Below, one piece after another: positions 36,576 to 45,289 of a stretch of 64,000 bases of DNA. The stretch covers positions 2,291,501 to 2,355,500 of the forward strand of contig NZ_CP049783.1 of assembly GCF_015710975.1 (NCBI RefSeq), in the 5' to 3' direction. Origin of the DNA: Paenibacillus polymyxa. GTDB lineage: Bacteria; Bacillota; Bacilli; Paenibacillales; Paenibacillaceae. The position numbers and the translations under genes are program-made. Within the stretch, counting starts at the first letter, position 1, and every line of letters starts with the position of its first letter. Below the pieces are notes generated by a model, which was given only the letters and a program-made list of their open reading frames with translations, was not told where the DNA came from and did not search any database.

Positions 36576-36665
36576 GGAATTCAGAACAATGCTTTCACCT
36601 AAGGATAGAAGAAATAGTGGAAGATGAGTGAAAAGATATATCATGTTTTAGGGGGAGTACATAAC

Positions 36666-37280
36666 ATGCTGGAAGCTATTATTCATGCCGTTTTATTGGC
36701 ATTGGGATTGATTTTGCCTTTAGGGGTACAAAATGTATTTGTGTTTAATCAGGGGGCGTCCCAGTCGCGGTTTCGCAATACCTTGCCTGCGGTCATTACA
36801 GCGGGTATCTGTGACACCATTCTGATCACGCTTGCCGTTGGGGGTGTATCCCTTGTTTTGCAGCAATTTCTATGGCTCACGAATGTGCTTTATGCGGCGG
36901 GCTGTTTGTTTTTGCTGTATATGGCTTGGACTCTTTGGAGGTCCAAGGCTGCTTCCTCGGGAGAAAGCCAGCCGATGCTGCCGAAACGCCAGATGATTTT
37001 TGCTGCCTCGGTATCGCTACTGAATCCACATGCCATACTTGACACGGTTGGTGTAATTGGAACCAGCTCCCTTCAATATAACGGCGGGGAACGTTGGGCC
37101 TTCGGTCTGGCTGCCGTGTCAGTATCGTGGATATGGTTTGTGGGTCTGGCAACGGCGGGCCGGCTTGTAGGACGTATGGATTCAGAAGGAAAGTTTGGTA
37201 CTATGCTCAACAAAATATCGGCACTGATTATTTTGGGTCTGGCCATTTATATGGCGATAACTTTTATGACTAGTATGTGA
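36666..37280 (+). CDS. LysE/ArgO family amino-acid exporter
   Basis: 204-residue membrane protein with six hydrophobic helices. ATG at 36666 is chosen because GGGGGAG lies 9 nt before it; the upstream in-frame ATG at 36624 has no proper site. LysE signatures are LGLILPLGVQNVFVFNQGAS and FAASVSLLNPHAILDTVGVIG. Members export lysine, arginine or related basic compounds. B. subtilis YisU is the closest remembered homologue. It follows mobA by 90 bp and may be cotranscribed. Confidence 0.88.
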   Translation: MLEAIIHAVLLALGLILPLGVQNVFVFNQGASQSRFRNTLPAVITAGICDTILITLAVGGVSLVLQQFLWLTNVLYAAGCLFLLYMAWTLWRSKAASSGESQPMLPKRQMIFAASVSLLNPHAILDTVGVIGTSSLQYNGGERWAFGLAAVSVSWIWFVGLATAGRLVGRMDSEGKFGTMLNKISALIILGLAIYMAITFMTSM

Positions 37281-37291
37281 ACCAAGCCTTG

Positions 37292-37774
37292 TTAGAAGAA
37301 AAATTTCAATAAAGCGAATACACCGCTCAAAGCAAAGGGGACACCGATCAAAAACAACATAAAGGCCAGACAGCCTGCACCATTTACACCGCCAGCAATT
37401 CGGGCGTCCCGAGGGTTGGCCGGATTGTATAGTACCTTAATCTTGCTGCCAACCCGGTTGAGGCTGAGATTGGTACTATAAGGATTCCAGAATTCCACGA
37501 CTTCACCTGAAGCGGTATAGAAGCGTACCTTTAATCGGCGGGTGTAGCTGGTATCTACCGGATCATCACGGTCAAAGGGAACGACATCTATGTCTACTTC
37601 GATATGCGCGTCAACGATTTGCCCTTTGGTACGGACCCAGTGGCGTTTACGATAACGGTGGCGACGGATCGTTCTGAATCCGAAATAGATGAGCAGCAGA
37701 CCGATCAAGCTGAACAACGGCATGAGCAGATCGGAGCTAAAATGAAACCAGTACACATTGAAGTCAATTGAAAT
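37292..37774 (-). CDS. DUF3592 membrane protein
   Basis: Two membrane helices flank a beta-rich extracytoplasmic or cytoplasmic domain: residues 10-27 (LMPLFSLIGLLLIYFGF) and the last 30. The middle RTKGQIVDAHIEVDIDVVP, then RRLKVRFYTASGEVVEF and IKVLYNPANPRDARI are DUF3592 hallmarks. The start is odd. GTG at 37756 has no ribosome site nearby, while a perfect AAAGGAG lies 9 nt before an in-frame ATT at 37774, preceded by a stop. I give the ATT start as the more likely. Function of the family is unknown. Confidence 0.75.
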   Translation of the reverse strand: MSIDFNVYWFHFSSDLLMPLFSLIGLLLIYFGFRTIRRHRYRKRHWVRTKGQIVDAHIEVDIDVVPFDRDDPVDTSYTRRLKVRFYTASGEVVEFWNPYSTNLSLNRVGSKIKVLYNPANPRDARIAGGVNGAGCLAFMLFLIGVPFALSGVFALLKFFF

Positions 37775-37874
37775 GATAATCTACTCCTTTAAACAAGCGA
37801 TAAACAATATATCGGAAATACTTAGGAATAGTTTAATTTTTCCATAGAGAATAAGGTGGAGATGAATGGAGTAT

Positions 37875-37912
37875 AAAAAAAGATCCGCTTCCCCGGGAAG
37901 TGGATCTTTTTA
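37875..37912. terminator. bidirectional terminator
   Basis: AAAAAAGATCCGCTTCC pairs with GGAAGTGGATCTTTTT with one mismatch. It follows the VOC gene on the minus strand. Confidence 0.85.
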
Positions 37913-37925
37913 ATAGCTGTGCGGA

Positions 37926-38387
37926 CTACTTCTTGCTCGATTGGGACATGTCAAAATCAACATCCTCGATAAATTCGATAACCTCACCATTAGGGCTGTG
38001 GACTAATGCATTGGTGACTACTAAAGGAGGTTCGCCAAGTGTAAGCTGATTGGGTTCGACAAAGGTTCTTGCTCCGTGGACAAGGGCTTTTTGGTATATT
38101 TCATCCACATTGTCTACGTAAAATGCGAGGTGTAATAAAGCCCCATGAGCAATATCCTCCTCGGATGCAGCCTTTTTCCCTTGGGCAGGAATGACGGCAT
38201 CGTTATCAAAGATTTCGAGACAGGTTCTTTGGTCAGGTGAAATCAGCATGGAAACTTCTTGAATCCGAAAGGATGGAAGACTCCAGTGATGTCCTCTTTT
38301 AAATCCCAGTACTTCGGTATAAAATGCAATGGTTGCTTGATGATCACGGGCTTGGATGGCCACATGAGCTAGTCCCTTCACACTCAT
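37926..38387 (-). CDS. VOC (glyoxalase-like) metalloenzyme superfamily protein
   Basis: 153 residues with two beta-alpha-beta-beta-beta modules. The first opens GLAHVAIQARDHQATIAFYT, giving the metal ligand His; the second has LLHLAFYVDNVDEIYQKAL, and the closing SPNGEVIEFIED gives the Glu ligand. It is a dioxygenase, lyase or resistance-type member; substrate unknown. It is divergent from an Lrp/AsnC regulator with 158 bp between, so that regulator may control it. Confidence 0.85.
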   Translation of the reverse strand: MSVKGLAHVAIQARDHQATIAFYTEVLGFKRGHHWSLPSFRIQEVSMLISPDQRTCLEIFDNDAVIPAQGKKAASEEDIAHGALLHLAFYVDNVDEIYQKALVHGARTFVEPNQLTLGEPPLVVTNALVHSPNGEVIEFIEDVDFDMSQSSKK

Positions 38388-38545
38388 TTCAGATCCTCCT
38401 TATATGTAAGTAAACCTTATTATATGAATAATTATGTGCTACATATATATTTAAAATAAGTTTTTTATACTATATTGGTTATGAAACCGAAGATATTTTA
38501 GATGAAAAACGTTACTTTTTAAATCCAAATCAGGAGGTACTTGAT

Positions 38546-38980
38546 ATGCAGCATCACATAGACGAGATAGACTACAAAATCATGAAATTGTTACAGCATG
38601 ATGCGCGAATAACGATTTCCCAAATCAGCAAAGAAATTTCGATGTCACAACCGTCCGTTAAAGAAAGAATGACCAAGCTTGAAGAACGAGGGATTATTTC
38701 TGGATATAATGCTGTATTTAATTTACGGGAACTGGATCGGGGGACAACTACGTTTATTCTGATAAAGACAGAACATTGCCAAGAGCTGATTGATTTTTGT
38801 AAGGAGGCGAAGGAGGTTACCGATTTGTTTCGCATCAGCGGGGAATTTAATTATCTCATTAAGGTACAAAGCGCGTCTGTAGAGGAAATTGCAGAGTTTC
38901 AGGATTCACTAGTCAAGCTGGGGCCTTCCAAATCGCATATTTGTATGAAAAATATACTGGAAAACAGGGTTTTGTTGTAA
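38546..38980 (+). CDS. Lrp/AsnC family transcription regulator
   Basis: 144 residues. The N-terminal helix-turn-helix is ISQISKEISMSQPSVKER at about residues 24-41, opening with DEIDYKIMKLLQHDARI as usual. The C-terminal RAM domain (TFILIKTEHC and NYLIKVQSASVEEIAEFQ) senses amino acids or small molecules and drives oligomerisation. CAGGAGG lies 9 nt before ATG. The divergent VOC gene is the natural candidate target. The intergenic region is AT-rich, as expected for Lrp-type binding, but no clear repeat stands out. Confidence 0.9.
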   Translation: MQHHIDEIDYKIMKLLQHDARITISQISKEISMSQPSVKERMTKLEERGIISGYNAVFNLRELDRGTTTFILIKTEHCQELIDFCKEAKEVTDLFRISGEFNYLIKVQSASVEEIAEFQDSLVKLGPSKSHICMKNILENRVLL

Positions 38981-39068
38981 GTCATCCGGCAACGCATATT
39001 TGGAACATAAATCATTCAGAAAGCTGTTATTCGTAACATTAAATTAAGCGAATGATTGGATGAAATAA

Positions 39069-39102
39069 AAAAAGTGACGCTGAATTACACCAGCGTCACC
39101 GT
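39069..39102 (-). terminator. terminator overlapping the pfkB stop codon
   Basis: On the minus strand GGTGACGCTGGTGTAATTCAGCGTCAC folds with nine-base arms containing the last codons, then a run of Ts. Confidence 0.85.
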
Positions 39103-40017
39103 AATTCCTTGCTTCAGACGTTCCACGTCCTGAAGCTCGATCTTGCCGGCCATGGCGTGCAGAGCAGCCGCCGTGCCGCAGGCCGCTCCCTGCCGTAGCA
39201 TGGCAGGGAGCTCCAGCCCCGCCACCGCGCCGCTAACTAGCCCGGCGACCATGGCGTCACCGCTGCCGAGCGCGCTGACAATGTCCGCGTCCGGCAGGCT
39301 TACGCGGTAGCGTGCATCGCGCGTTACCGCTAGTGCCCCGCGTGCGCCGAGAGAGATGACGGCCAGCTGCGCTCCGGCTTCCAGCAGCTGTAATGCCGCC
39401 GCTTCAGCGGCATCTGGGCGCGTGGCGTCGATCCCCGCGAAGCGGGCGGCCTCGTCCTCGTTAGGCTTCACGAGGTCGGGCTTCCCGCGCAGCCCCAAGC
39501 GCAGCGCCTCGCCGCTCGCGTCCAGCGCCACGCGCGCGCCGCGTTCCTTTGCCAGCGTGCACAGCTCGGCGTACAGATCGGGCGGGCAGCCGGGTGGCAG
39601 GCTGCCAGAGAGAACGACCCAAGCCGAATCCTCGGCAAGGGTCGCGATTTTGCGCCGCAGCGCGGCTAGTTCAAGCGGCCCAACGGTCGGGCCGCTCTCA
39701 ATCAGCTCGGTCTGCGTGCGAGTAGCCGGGTCGAGCACGGTTATGGCGAGACGGGTTTCCCCGTATGCCGTTTCGATGAAATCGGCGCTTACGCCCTCCG
39801 TGCTCAACCCGTCGATGAGCAGCCGTCCGGTATGTCCAGCTACAAATCCGGTCGCCCGTACAGGCTGACCTAGCGTGCGAATGACACGAGCTGCATTCAC
39901 GCCCTTGCCGCCTGGTACCGTTAAGCCCCCTTCAATGCGGTGGACGGCATTCAGTCCAAAGCCTGCAACCGTGTAGATTTTATCCACTGCTGCGTTAAGC
40001 GTTACAGTGGTAATCAC
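39085..40017 (-). CDS. PfkB-family sugar-phosphate kinase (1-phosphofructokinase-like)
   Basis: 310 residues. Signatures are MITTVTLNAAVDKIYTVAGF, PGGKGVNAARVIRTLG (PfkB signature 1) and DIVSALGSGDAMVAGLVSG, with the catalytic Asp in GSGD (signature 2). Length and opening fit FruK or tagatose-6-phosphate kinase. It is the last gene of an operon after the SMR pair, an odd partner, and lacks the usual fructose PTS neighbours. Much of the gene (about 39180-39720) is far richer in G+C than its surroundings. Confidence 0.85.
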   Translation of the reverse strand: MITTVTLNAAVDKIYTVAGFGLNAVHRIEGGLTVPGGKGVNAARVIRTLGQPVRATGFVAGHTGRLLIDGLSTEGVSADFIETAYGETRLAITVLDPATRTQTELIESGPTVGPLELAALRRKIATLAEDSAWVVLSGSLPPGCPPDLYAELCTLAKERGARVALDASGEALRLGLRGKPDLVKPNEDEAARFAGIDATRPDAAEAAALQLLEAGAQLAVISLGARGALAVTRDARYRVSLPDADIVSALGSGDAMVAGLVSGAVAGLELPAMLRQGAACGTAAALHAMAGKIELQDVERLKQGITVTLV

Positions 40018-40031
40018 AAGGCATCACTCCT

Positions 40032-40346
40032 TTAAGAAATCAGCTTTAAGCCCAATGCTGCGGCAAGAATCATGGCGATGAATAAAACACGCAGTACGCT
40101 TTTTTGCTCACCATACAAGAACATGCCTGTAATCGTACTGCCGACGGTTCCAATGCCTGTCCATACGGCATAAGAAGTTCCCATCGGCAAACTTTTCATG
40201 GCGAAGCTGAGCAGAGAGAAGCTAAGAATAAAGGATAAAATCATAAGTGCTAAAGCCTTCCACCCTTTACCGACCGTAACTCCCTTCATGCCGATGACTC
40301 CAAGCACTTCCGAGCAGCCCGCGATAACCAATGCAATCCAAGCCAT
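40032..40346 (-). CDS. small multidrug resistance (SMR) subunit, YkkD-like
   Basis: 104-residue membrane protein with four helices. The membrane Glu of SMR proteins is Glu13 in IAGCSEVLGVIGMK, and SYAVWTGIGTVGSTITGMFL is the SMR signature. Its start overlaps the stop of the preceding SMR gene (TAATG). The pair matches YkkC/YkkD of B. subtilis, a two-component exporter of guanidinium-type cations and drugs. The assignment to the D subunit rests on length and order. Confidence 0.85.
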   Translation of the reverse strand: MAWIALVIAGCSEVLGVIGMKGVTVGKGWKALALMILSFILSFSLLSFAMKSLPMGTSYAVWTGIGTVGSTITGMFLYGEQKSVLRVLFIAMILAAALGLKLIS

Positions 40347-40687
40347 TATGCACCACTCCCTTCCTGAGCATCACGATCGGTAACTAACTTCAAGCCGATC
40401 ACACCTGCTAGCAAAAGGGCGATTAGCAGCGTTTTGGACCATTGAAACGGTTCCCCGAAAAGCAGCATTTCGCCTACGACGGTTCCCCCTGTCCCCAGTC
40501 CGGTAAATACAGCATACACCGTGCCTACAGGCAGACGCTTTGCAGCCTTCATGATTAAATAAAAGCTGGCCACCACAGCCAGCACAGTTACAGCCCAGGT
40601 GAGTACAGAATCTGCATGCTTCAAGCCTGATACCCATACGACCTCAATCAGGCCTCCAACAAAAACGTAAATCCAACTGCGATTCAT
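40346..40687 (-). CDS. small multidrug resistance (SMR) subunit, YkkC-like
   Basis: 113 residues with four membrane helices. Glu15 lies in [17 protein letters not shown], and the signature is [19 protein letters not shown]. The C-terminus extends into a short hydrophilic tail ([10 protein letters not shown]). It is coupled to the second SMR gene and preceded by a TetR regulator 46 bp upstream on the same strand. B. subtilis ykkCD is under a guanidine riboswitch; none is visible here, so regulator-based control seems to replace it. Confidence 0.85.
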   Translation of the reverse strand: MNRSWIYVFVGGLIEVVWVSGLKHADSVLTWAVTVLAVVASFYLIMKAAKRLPVGTVYAVFTGLGTGGTVVGEMLLFGEPFQWSKTLLIALLLAGVIGLKLVTDRDAQEGSGA

Positions 40688-40732
40688 GATGAATTTCTCC
40701 TCAATTCAGTATAATTTTCAATTACGACTGCT

Positions 40733-41326
40733 TCACCCTTCATGAGATGAAGTTAACGTAATCCCACGCCAAAAAATAGGCCATGCAGCGTTCAGCCTTC
40801 GGTGGTAGTTGGTGCTTCCACTGTACAGTAGCTCTACCATGATTCCATCCACCAGTGTCATGTAGGCTAAAGCCACATCTGCTGGTTCCATATGCCCAAA
40901 GAGTTCCCGATCCCGTACATTTCGGAGGCGACGAGTTAATTTTCGCTCCATTTGTTCCAGAAAAGGATTCACAATATTCAGTACCTCGTTATATAAAGAT
41001 ACAGGCGGAAAGAAGGAAAAGCGGAGCATAAACTTGGCTGAGTTGTTGCCCTCATATTCCTGTTCCATCCAGAACAGGAAATCATGCAGTGTGTGTTCCA
41101 GCGACTGTTCTTTGCGTTCCGTAAAGTATTCGAAAATACGTAAATTCTGCTCTTGAAACGCATAACGTGCCACCTGCAAAAACAGATCCTCCTTGCCCTG
41201 AAAATGCGCATATATAGACGGTTTTCGGATTCCAACCTCGGCGGCAATACTGCTCAAGGATGCTCCCTCATACCCATTGGCGGCAAATTGGAAAAGAGCG
41301 GCCTTTCGAATCTCTTCCATTCCCAT
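40733..41326 (-). CDS. TetR/AcrR family repressor
   Basis: 197 residues from ATG at 41326, 8 nt after GGTAGGTG; an ATG at 41335 is too close to that site. The DNA-binding helix-turn-helix SSIAAEVGIRKPSIYAHF lies at about residues 24-41, after KAALFQFAANGYEGASL. The C-terminal helical domain should bind an inducer, plausibly a substrate of the SMR pump encoded next. A CTAACG-N2-CGTTAG palindrome 14 bp before the start is a likely autoregulatory operator. Confidence 0.88.
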   Translation of the reverse strand: MGMEEIRKAALFQFAANGYEGASLSSIAAEVGIRKPSIYAHFQGKEDLFLQVARYAFQEQNLRIFEYFTERKEQSLEHTLHDFLFWMEQEYEGNNSAKFMLRFSFFPPVSLYNEVLNIVNPFLEQMERKLTRRLRNVRDRELFGHMEPADVALAYMTLVDGIMVELLYSGSTNYHRRLNAAWPIFWRGITLTSSHEG

Positions 41327-41339
41327 TATCATCACCTAC

Positions 41340-41353
41340 CTAACGTTCGTTAG
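41340..41353. promoter_or_regulatory. TetR-type operator palindrome
   Basis: CTAACG at 41340-41345 and CGTTAG at 41348-41353 flank TT. It sits in front of the TetR gene that leads the SMR-pfkB operon and matches the style of TetR/AcrR operators. Confidence 0.65.
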
Positions 41354-41522
41354 TTTATTTTCACATGAAAAAAAGTAAGTGTCAACCCATCAACATTTCG
41401 TAATGTACTTTGGATTTTTTTATTCAACATTTAAATAAAAAAGTGGGAAGAAATAAGGGGCTCATGTACAATATAATGAGGAATACCTGTTTAAATGCAG
41501 TCCATTGGAAGTGAGGTTAGTT

Positions 41523-43034
41523 ATGAGGCGAAGCTTACTGGCCGTATTGATCGCGGCTATGGTGTTTATTATTTATTATTTTGGCTTGTTTAATTACATC
41601 GGTAAAAATGAAGGAACTGTCATCAGTATTTTCTCCACGCTGACGGTTATTTCCATAAGTCTGATTATTTTTACGGAGAATCGTAATCCTTCCACCACCA
41701 TGTCATGGATTTTGCTGCTGGCGTTGCTGCCAGTCGTTGGACTTCCTCTTTATTTTTTGTTTGGGCAAAATGTATTCAAGCGCCGTAAGTATGACAAAAA
41801 GGCATTGCGTGACCAACAGGCTTATGAGCGTATCGAAAAGGATGCTTTGCGGGTCAAACGAGATTTGACCTGCTTTACAGATGAGCAGCAGCAGTTGATG
41901 CGTCTGGCCCGGAGATTGGCCCGCTCCCCGATTTATTTTGCGACAGAAACCCAGATTCTGAATAATGGAGATGAAACCTTCTCCACGCTGCTCGAAGAAC
42001 TGCGCAAGGCGCAGCATCATATCCATATGGAATATTACATTTTCCGCTCGGATGATATCGGTACCAGCATTCAGAAAATTTTGATCGAGAAGGCCAAAGC
42101 GGGTGTTAAGGTTCGGTTTATGTACGATGCAGTCGGTAGTATTCAGTTATCGAAGGCATTTTTGAAGGAAATGAAAGATGCAGGAGTAGAGGTTGTTGCA
42201 TACGGAGGCGCTCGGATTTTGTTCTTCTCCAGTCGGGTAAACTACCGTAATCACCGTAAAATTGTAGTTATCGACGGTAATATTGGATTAATCGGTGGCC
42301 TAAATGTGGGAGATGAGTATCTCAGCCGCAACAAAGCCTACGGCTTTTGGCGTGACACGCATATGATTGTGAAGGGCGAAGCTGTGCGGACGTTGCAACT
42401 TATATTTTTACAGGATTGGCTTCATATGACGGGTGAATCGGTACTGGATAGCGAATATCTGTCTCCCGATATTGAACCGATCACGGATGGCGGCGTACAG
42501 ATTATTGCCAGCGGACCAGACAATGAGCGGAGAGTGCTTAAAAATCTATTCTTCTCCATGATCACATCCGCTCGAAAATCCGTCTGGATTGCCACTCCTT
42601 ATTTTATCCCGGATGAAGATATCCTGACTGCTTTGCGGATGGCTGCTCTATCCGGGTTGGATGTGCGTATTCTGTTCCCCGCGAAACCGGATAAATGGCT
42701 GCCTTTTCTCGCATCCCATTCGTACTTCCAATCGTTGCTAGAGGTGGGAGTCAAGGTATATGAATATGAAAAAGGGTTCCTTCACTCCAAGCTTCTCATT
42801 ATTGACGGGGAAGTTGCGACTATTGGGACAGCCAATATGGATATGCGCAGCTTCCATTTGAATTTTGAAGTGAACGCTCTGTTGATTCAAACACACAGTG
42901 TCCAGCAGATGGTGAACGACTATGAGCGAGATTTGCACAATGCCAGCTTGATCGTACGTGAGGAATTCATGAAAAAGCGTCTGTTCAAACGTTTGATGGA
43001 ATCGCTCGCTCGGCTGCTTTCACCACTGCTGTAA
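41523..43034 (+). CDS. cls: cardiolipin synthase
   Basis: 503 residues from ATG at 41523 (GTGAGG 6 nt upstream). Two N-terminal membrane helices (about 4-24 and 34-52) precede a short conserved WILLLALLPVVGLPLYFLFG stretch, then two phospholipase-D domains with HKD motifs NHRKIVVIDGNIGLIGG and HSKLLIIDGEVATIGTANMD. The enzyme condenses two phosphatidylglycerol molecules to cardiolipin at the membrane. Length is normal. It is convergent with another PLD-family gene. Confidence 0.93.
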   Translation: MRRSLLAVLIAAMVFIIYYFGLFNYIGKNEGTVISIFSTLTVISISLIIFTENRNPSTTMSWILLLALLPVVGLPLYFLFGQNVFKRRKYDKKALRDQQAYERIEKDALRVKRDLTCFTDEQQQLMRLARRLARSPIYFATETQILNNGDETFSTLLEELRKAQHHIHMEYYIFRSDDIGTSIQKILIEKAKAGVKVRFMYDAVGSIQLSKAFLKEMKDAGVEVVAYGGARILFFSSRVNYRNHRKIVVIDGNIGLIGGLNVGDEYLSRNKAYGFWRDTHMIVKGEAVRTLQLIFLQDWLHMTGESVLDSEYLSPDIEPITDGGVQIIASGPDNERRVLKNLFFSMITSARKSVWIATPYFIPDEDILTALRMAALSGLDVRILFPAKPDKWLPFLASHSYFQSLLEVGVKVYEYEKGFLHSKLLIIDGEVATIGTANMDMRSFHLNFEVNALLIQTHSVQQMVNDYERDLHNASLIVREEFMKKRLFKRLMESLARLLSPLL

Positions 43035-43076
43035 TGTACAAACGATGAGCTGTGGATATGGAAGCAGATCTTAGAG

Positions 43077-44573
43077 TCAAAATGTAGTAAAGCCCAAAAT
43101 ATCCTGGAGACGGTATACAATATCTTTCCAAAATGTTGAATGATCCTCGTAGGCCGCCAGCTCCAGGCTGTATTCAGCTCCCCGGTTATTCCACAGCTTA
43201 TCAAAATAGGCCGCCACCTGTCGGGTCAGCTTGCTGTCCGCCGGAGCGGCCACCCACAGTTCATTCTCCAGATTCAAATCATCCAAATTACGGGGGGTCA
43301 AATTGGTAGAGCCACCCCAAATCAAATGCTCTCCTTGTACCTTGGCAATATAAATCAGCTTCGTATGGAATTGCTCATGGGTAGTATGATACCAGCGAAT
43401 TTGAATGTTTCCATCCGATTTATCGGACAACTCTTGGGCAACCGGACGATTAGGTATGCCTATTTTTTCCTGCCCGAACGCGTTTTCATTGGGGTCCAGC
43501 AGCAATTGGATGTTTACGCCGCGTGCCGAGGCATCCAGCAGGCTATTCAATATTTTGCGATCAGCCAAATAAAACATGCCCATATGAATGCTGTCACCTT
43601 GCTTCGTCTGCTTAATGCCATTCAGAACGGAGGCATACACTTTGCCTTCCGTGAGATATTTGATCCGGTAGCTGTCCTTACCTGATGGGACTAGGGGCTC
43701 TGCTTGAGGTGTGTAGACAGGAAGTTGCCCTCCGCCCGAGAAGTCCAATACCGCCTGCTCTGTTTGTAAAATATCTCCGATGATCGGTCCCTTCACTTCT
43801 AGGGCAACATTGGAATGATAGGCACTTGCATCGTGAACATTACCTGTAGAAATGAGAGCAGTTTGCTCGTTGGCAACCAATTTTCGGTGATTGGCCTTGA
43901 CGTTTAACAGCTTTAAATAAGAGCGAGCCGTAACGTCAGGTCCGTCACTGGCCATCAGATTGGGAATCCAGCCTGTGCCTTGCTGCCCGAACCACTGGAA
44001 AAAGGTACGCCACACCGCTGAATAGATGGGCGTGGAGTCCCGCAATGGATCTACATCGGTCTGCACGACCTGAATTCCTACTTGCTTCATATTCTCCAAC
44101 AAAGGATTGGGAGCAGAATTATAATTGGTATTGACTTCATCTGTAATGAAAAAGATAGGCATCTCAGGATGGGCTTTCTTTTTGGCGATAAGATGCTGGG
44201 TCATTTGCGCGCTGACTTCGGGGAAGTGCTGCCCTTTATGTTTATAATCGTTGAACAGAAACAGGTCAATGACGATAAATTGCTGGGCTTCATCAATGAT
44301 TCCGAGCATACGATTCAAAATTTGTCCTTCATGTTGTACAGTGCTTCCATCCCCAGTAGGGTAGGTCAAATCCGTCCAAAAGTTTACCTCGTTCGTTGAA
44401 TACTCCTGACTCTCATAAGAGACGAACGGAGGTAATGGTTTATGGGTTTGATACAGCATAACGGCAATCAGCCACAGGATAAGGACCAAAATGGCGATTT
44501 TAAGAGCACGGCCCTTGTACATGAATTTTCTTTGGGATTCCGGCGCAGAATGCAGCGGATTTTGTTTAGTCAT
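43077..44573 (-). CDS. phospholipase D-family membrane-anchored protein
   Basis: 498 residues. A basic start and one membrane helix at 25-42 (IAILVLILWLIAVMLY) anchor it. Two HKD regions follow: NHRKLVANEQTALISTGN and QFHTKLIYIAKVQGEHLIWG, so both His and Lys are kept, but the downstream Asp of the classic HxKxxxxD is replaced by Glu in the first and Ala in the second. It may hydrolyse or transfer phosphodiesters outside the cytoplasm or may be partly degenerate. It is distinct from the convergent cls gene and not a simple duplicate. Confidence 0.8.
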   Translation of the reverse strand: MTKQNPLHSAPESQRKFMYKGRALKIAILVLILWLIAVMLYQTHKPLPPFVSYESQEYSTNEVNFWTDLTYPTGDGSTVQHEGQILNRMLGIIDEAQQFIVIDLFLFNDYKHKGQHFPEVSAQMTQHLIAKKKAHPEMPIFFITDEVNTNYNSAPNPLLENMKQVGIQVVQTDVDPLRDSTPIYSAVWRTFFQWFGQQGTGWIPNLMASDGPDVTARSYLKLLNVKANHRKLVANEQTALISTGNVHDASAYHSNVALEVKGPIIGDILQTEQAVLDFSGGGQLPVYTPQAEPLVPSGKDSYRIKYLTEGKVYASVLNGIKQTKQGDSIHMGMFYLADRKILNSLLDASARGVNIQLLLDPNENAFGQEKIGIPNRPVAQELSDKSDGNIQIRWYHTTHEQFHTKLIYIAKVQGEHLIWGGSTNLTPRNLDDLNLENELWVAAPADSKLTRQVAAYFDKLWNNRGAEYSLELAAYEDHSTFWKDIVYRLQDILGFTTF

Positions 44574-44725
44574 ACGACGATCAGCTCCTCCATTGAATGC
44601 TGCATTCCATTTTATCGTGACCGAACATGCAGATTATGATATAGATACTGTCTAATTATTACCGCAAGTCAACAGGATTGAAGCGGAATGCTGAACGGAA
44701 TGAATGAAGAACGTTTTATTAATTG

Positions 44726-44739
44726 AGGACATATGTCCT
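44726..44739. promoter_or_regulatory. 14-bp perfect palindrome, probable Crp/Fnr-type operator
   Basis: AGGACATATGTCCT is fully self-complementary. TATACT at 44757-44762 is a good -10 with no real -35, so the palindrome centre falls near -36, a position used by class II activators. The third gene downstream of the site is bounded by a Crp/Fnr family gene, the obvious candidate regulator. Confidence 0.6.
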
Positions 44740-44805
44740 TTATAGGCAGGCTGACCTATACTTAAATAGATACAAAAGTCATTTATATGGGGAGAATAAC
44801 GATTT

Positions 44806-45231
44806 ATGAGAGGAATCTTGTTTGCTTTTCTGGGAGGCGCTTGTATTACGTTACAGGGGGTAGCGAATACACGGATTAGCCAGGATATCGGGACATGGCA
44901 GGCGGCTACCGTTACTCAGCTAATAGGTTTTATTTTGGCAGCATCAGTTTGGATGTTTACAAAGGATGGCCGTGTGTCTGAAATGAAAGAGGTAAAGCCG
45001 ATGTATCTTTGGGGTGGTGCTTTTGCGGCTATCATTATATTTAGTGAAGTCACAGCCATTCAACATATTGGGGTTACGTTCACAATCTCGGCGCTGTTGA
45101 TTGCTCAGTTATGTTTAACCTTCCTGGTAGACATCAAAGGATGGTTCGGCATAGTGAAGCAGAAGATGAAGCTGCCACAATTTATAGGTATTGGTATGAT
45201 GATCGCGGGTGTCATTATATTAAAACTCTAA
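44806..45231 (+). CDS. YdcZ-like (DUF606) small DMT-superfamily transporter
   Basis: 141 residues with about five membrane helices. The pattern AFLGGACITLQGVANTRIS, GTWQAATVTQLIGFILA and FTISALLIAQLCLTFLVD is characteristic of DUF606/EamA-like half-size transporters, often made as pairs. GGGGAG precedes ATG. It is followed by a Crp/Fnr-like regulator and a second DUF606 gene, all in the same orientation. Substrate unknown. Confidence 0.82.
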   Translation: MRGILFAFLGGACITLQGVANTRISQDIGTWQAATVTQLIGFILAASVWMFTKDGRVSEMKEVKPMYLWGGAFAAIIIFSEVTAIQHIGVTFTISALLIAQLCLTFLVDIKGWFGIVKQKMKLPQFIGIGMMIAGVIILKL

Positions 45232-45289
45232 AATAAAACTTTATTTATAGAAAAAGCTTAGAACGTAGAAAATGAAGGTGAGCTAAGCA

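Noticed and set aside
39356..39868. Plus-strand Ala/Ser-rich frame opposite the pfkB gene
   Set aside because: It is an antisense artefact of the G+C-rich segment and has no start signals.
40688..40732. Guanidine (ykkC) riboswitch before the SMR genes
   Set aside because: The gap is only 45 bp and shows no ykkC-motif sequence; the TetR gene is the likelier control.
43140..43685. Plus-strand frame of about 180 codons opposite the PLD-family gene
   Set aside because: No ribosome site and the opposite strand carries a full-length enzyme with recognisable motifs.
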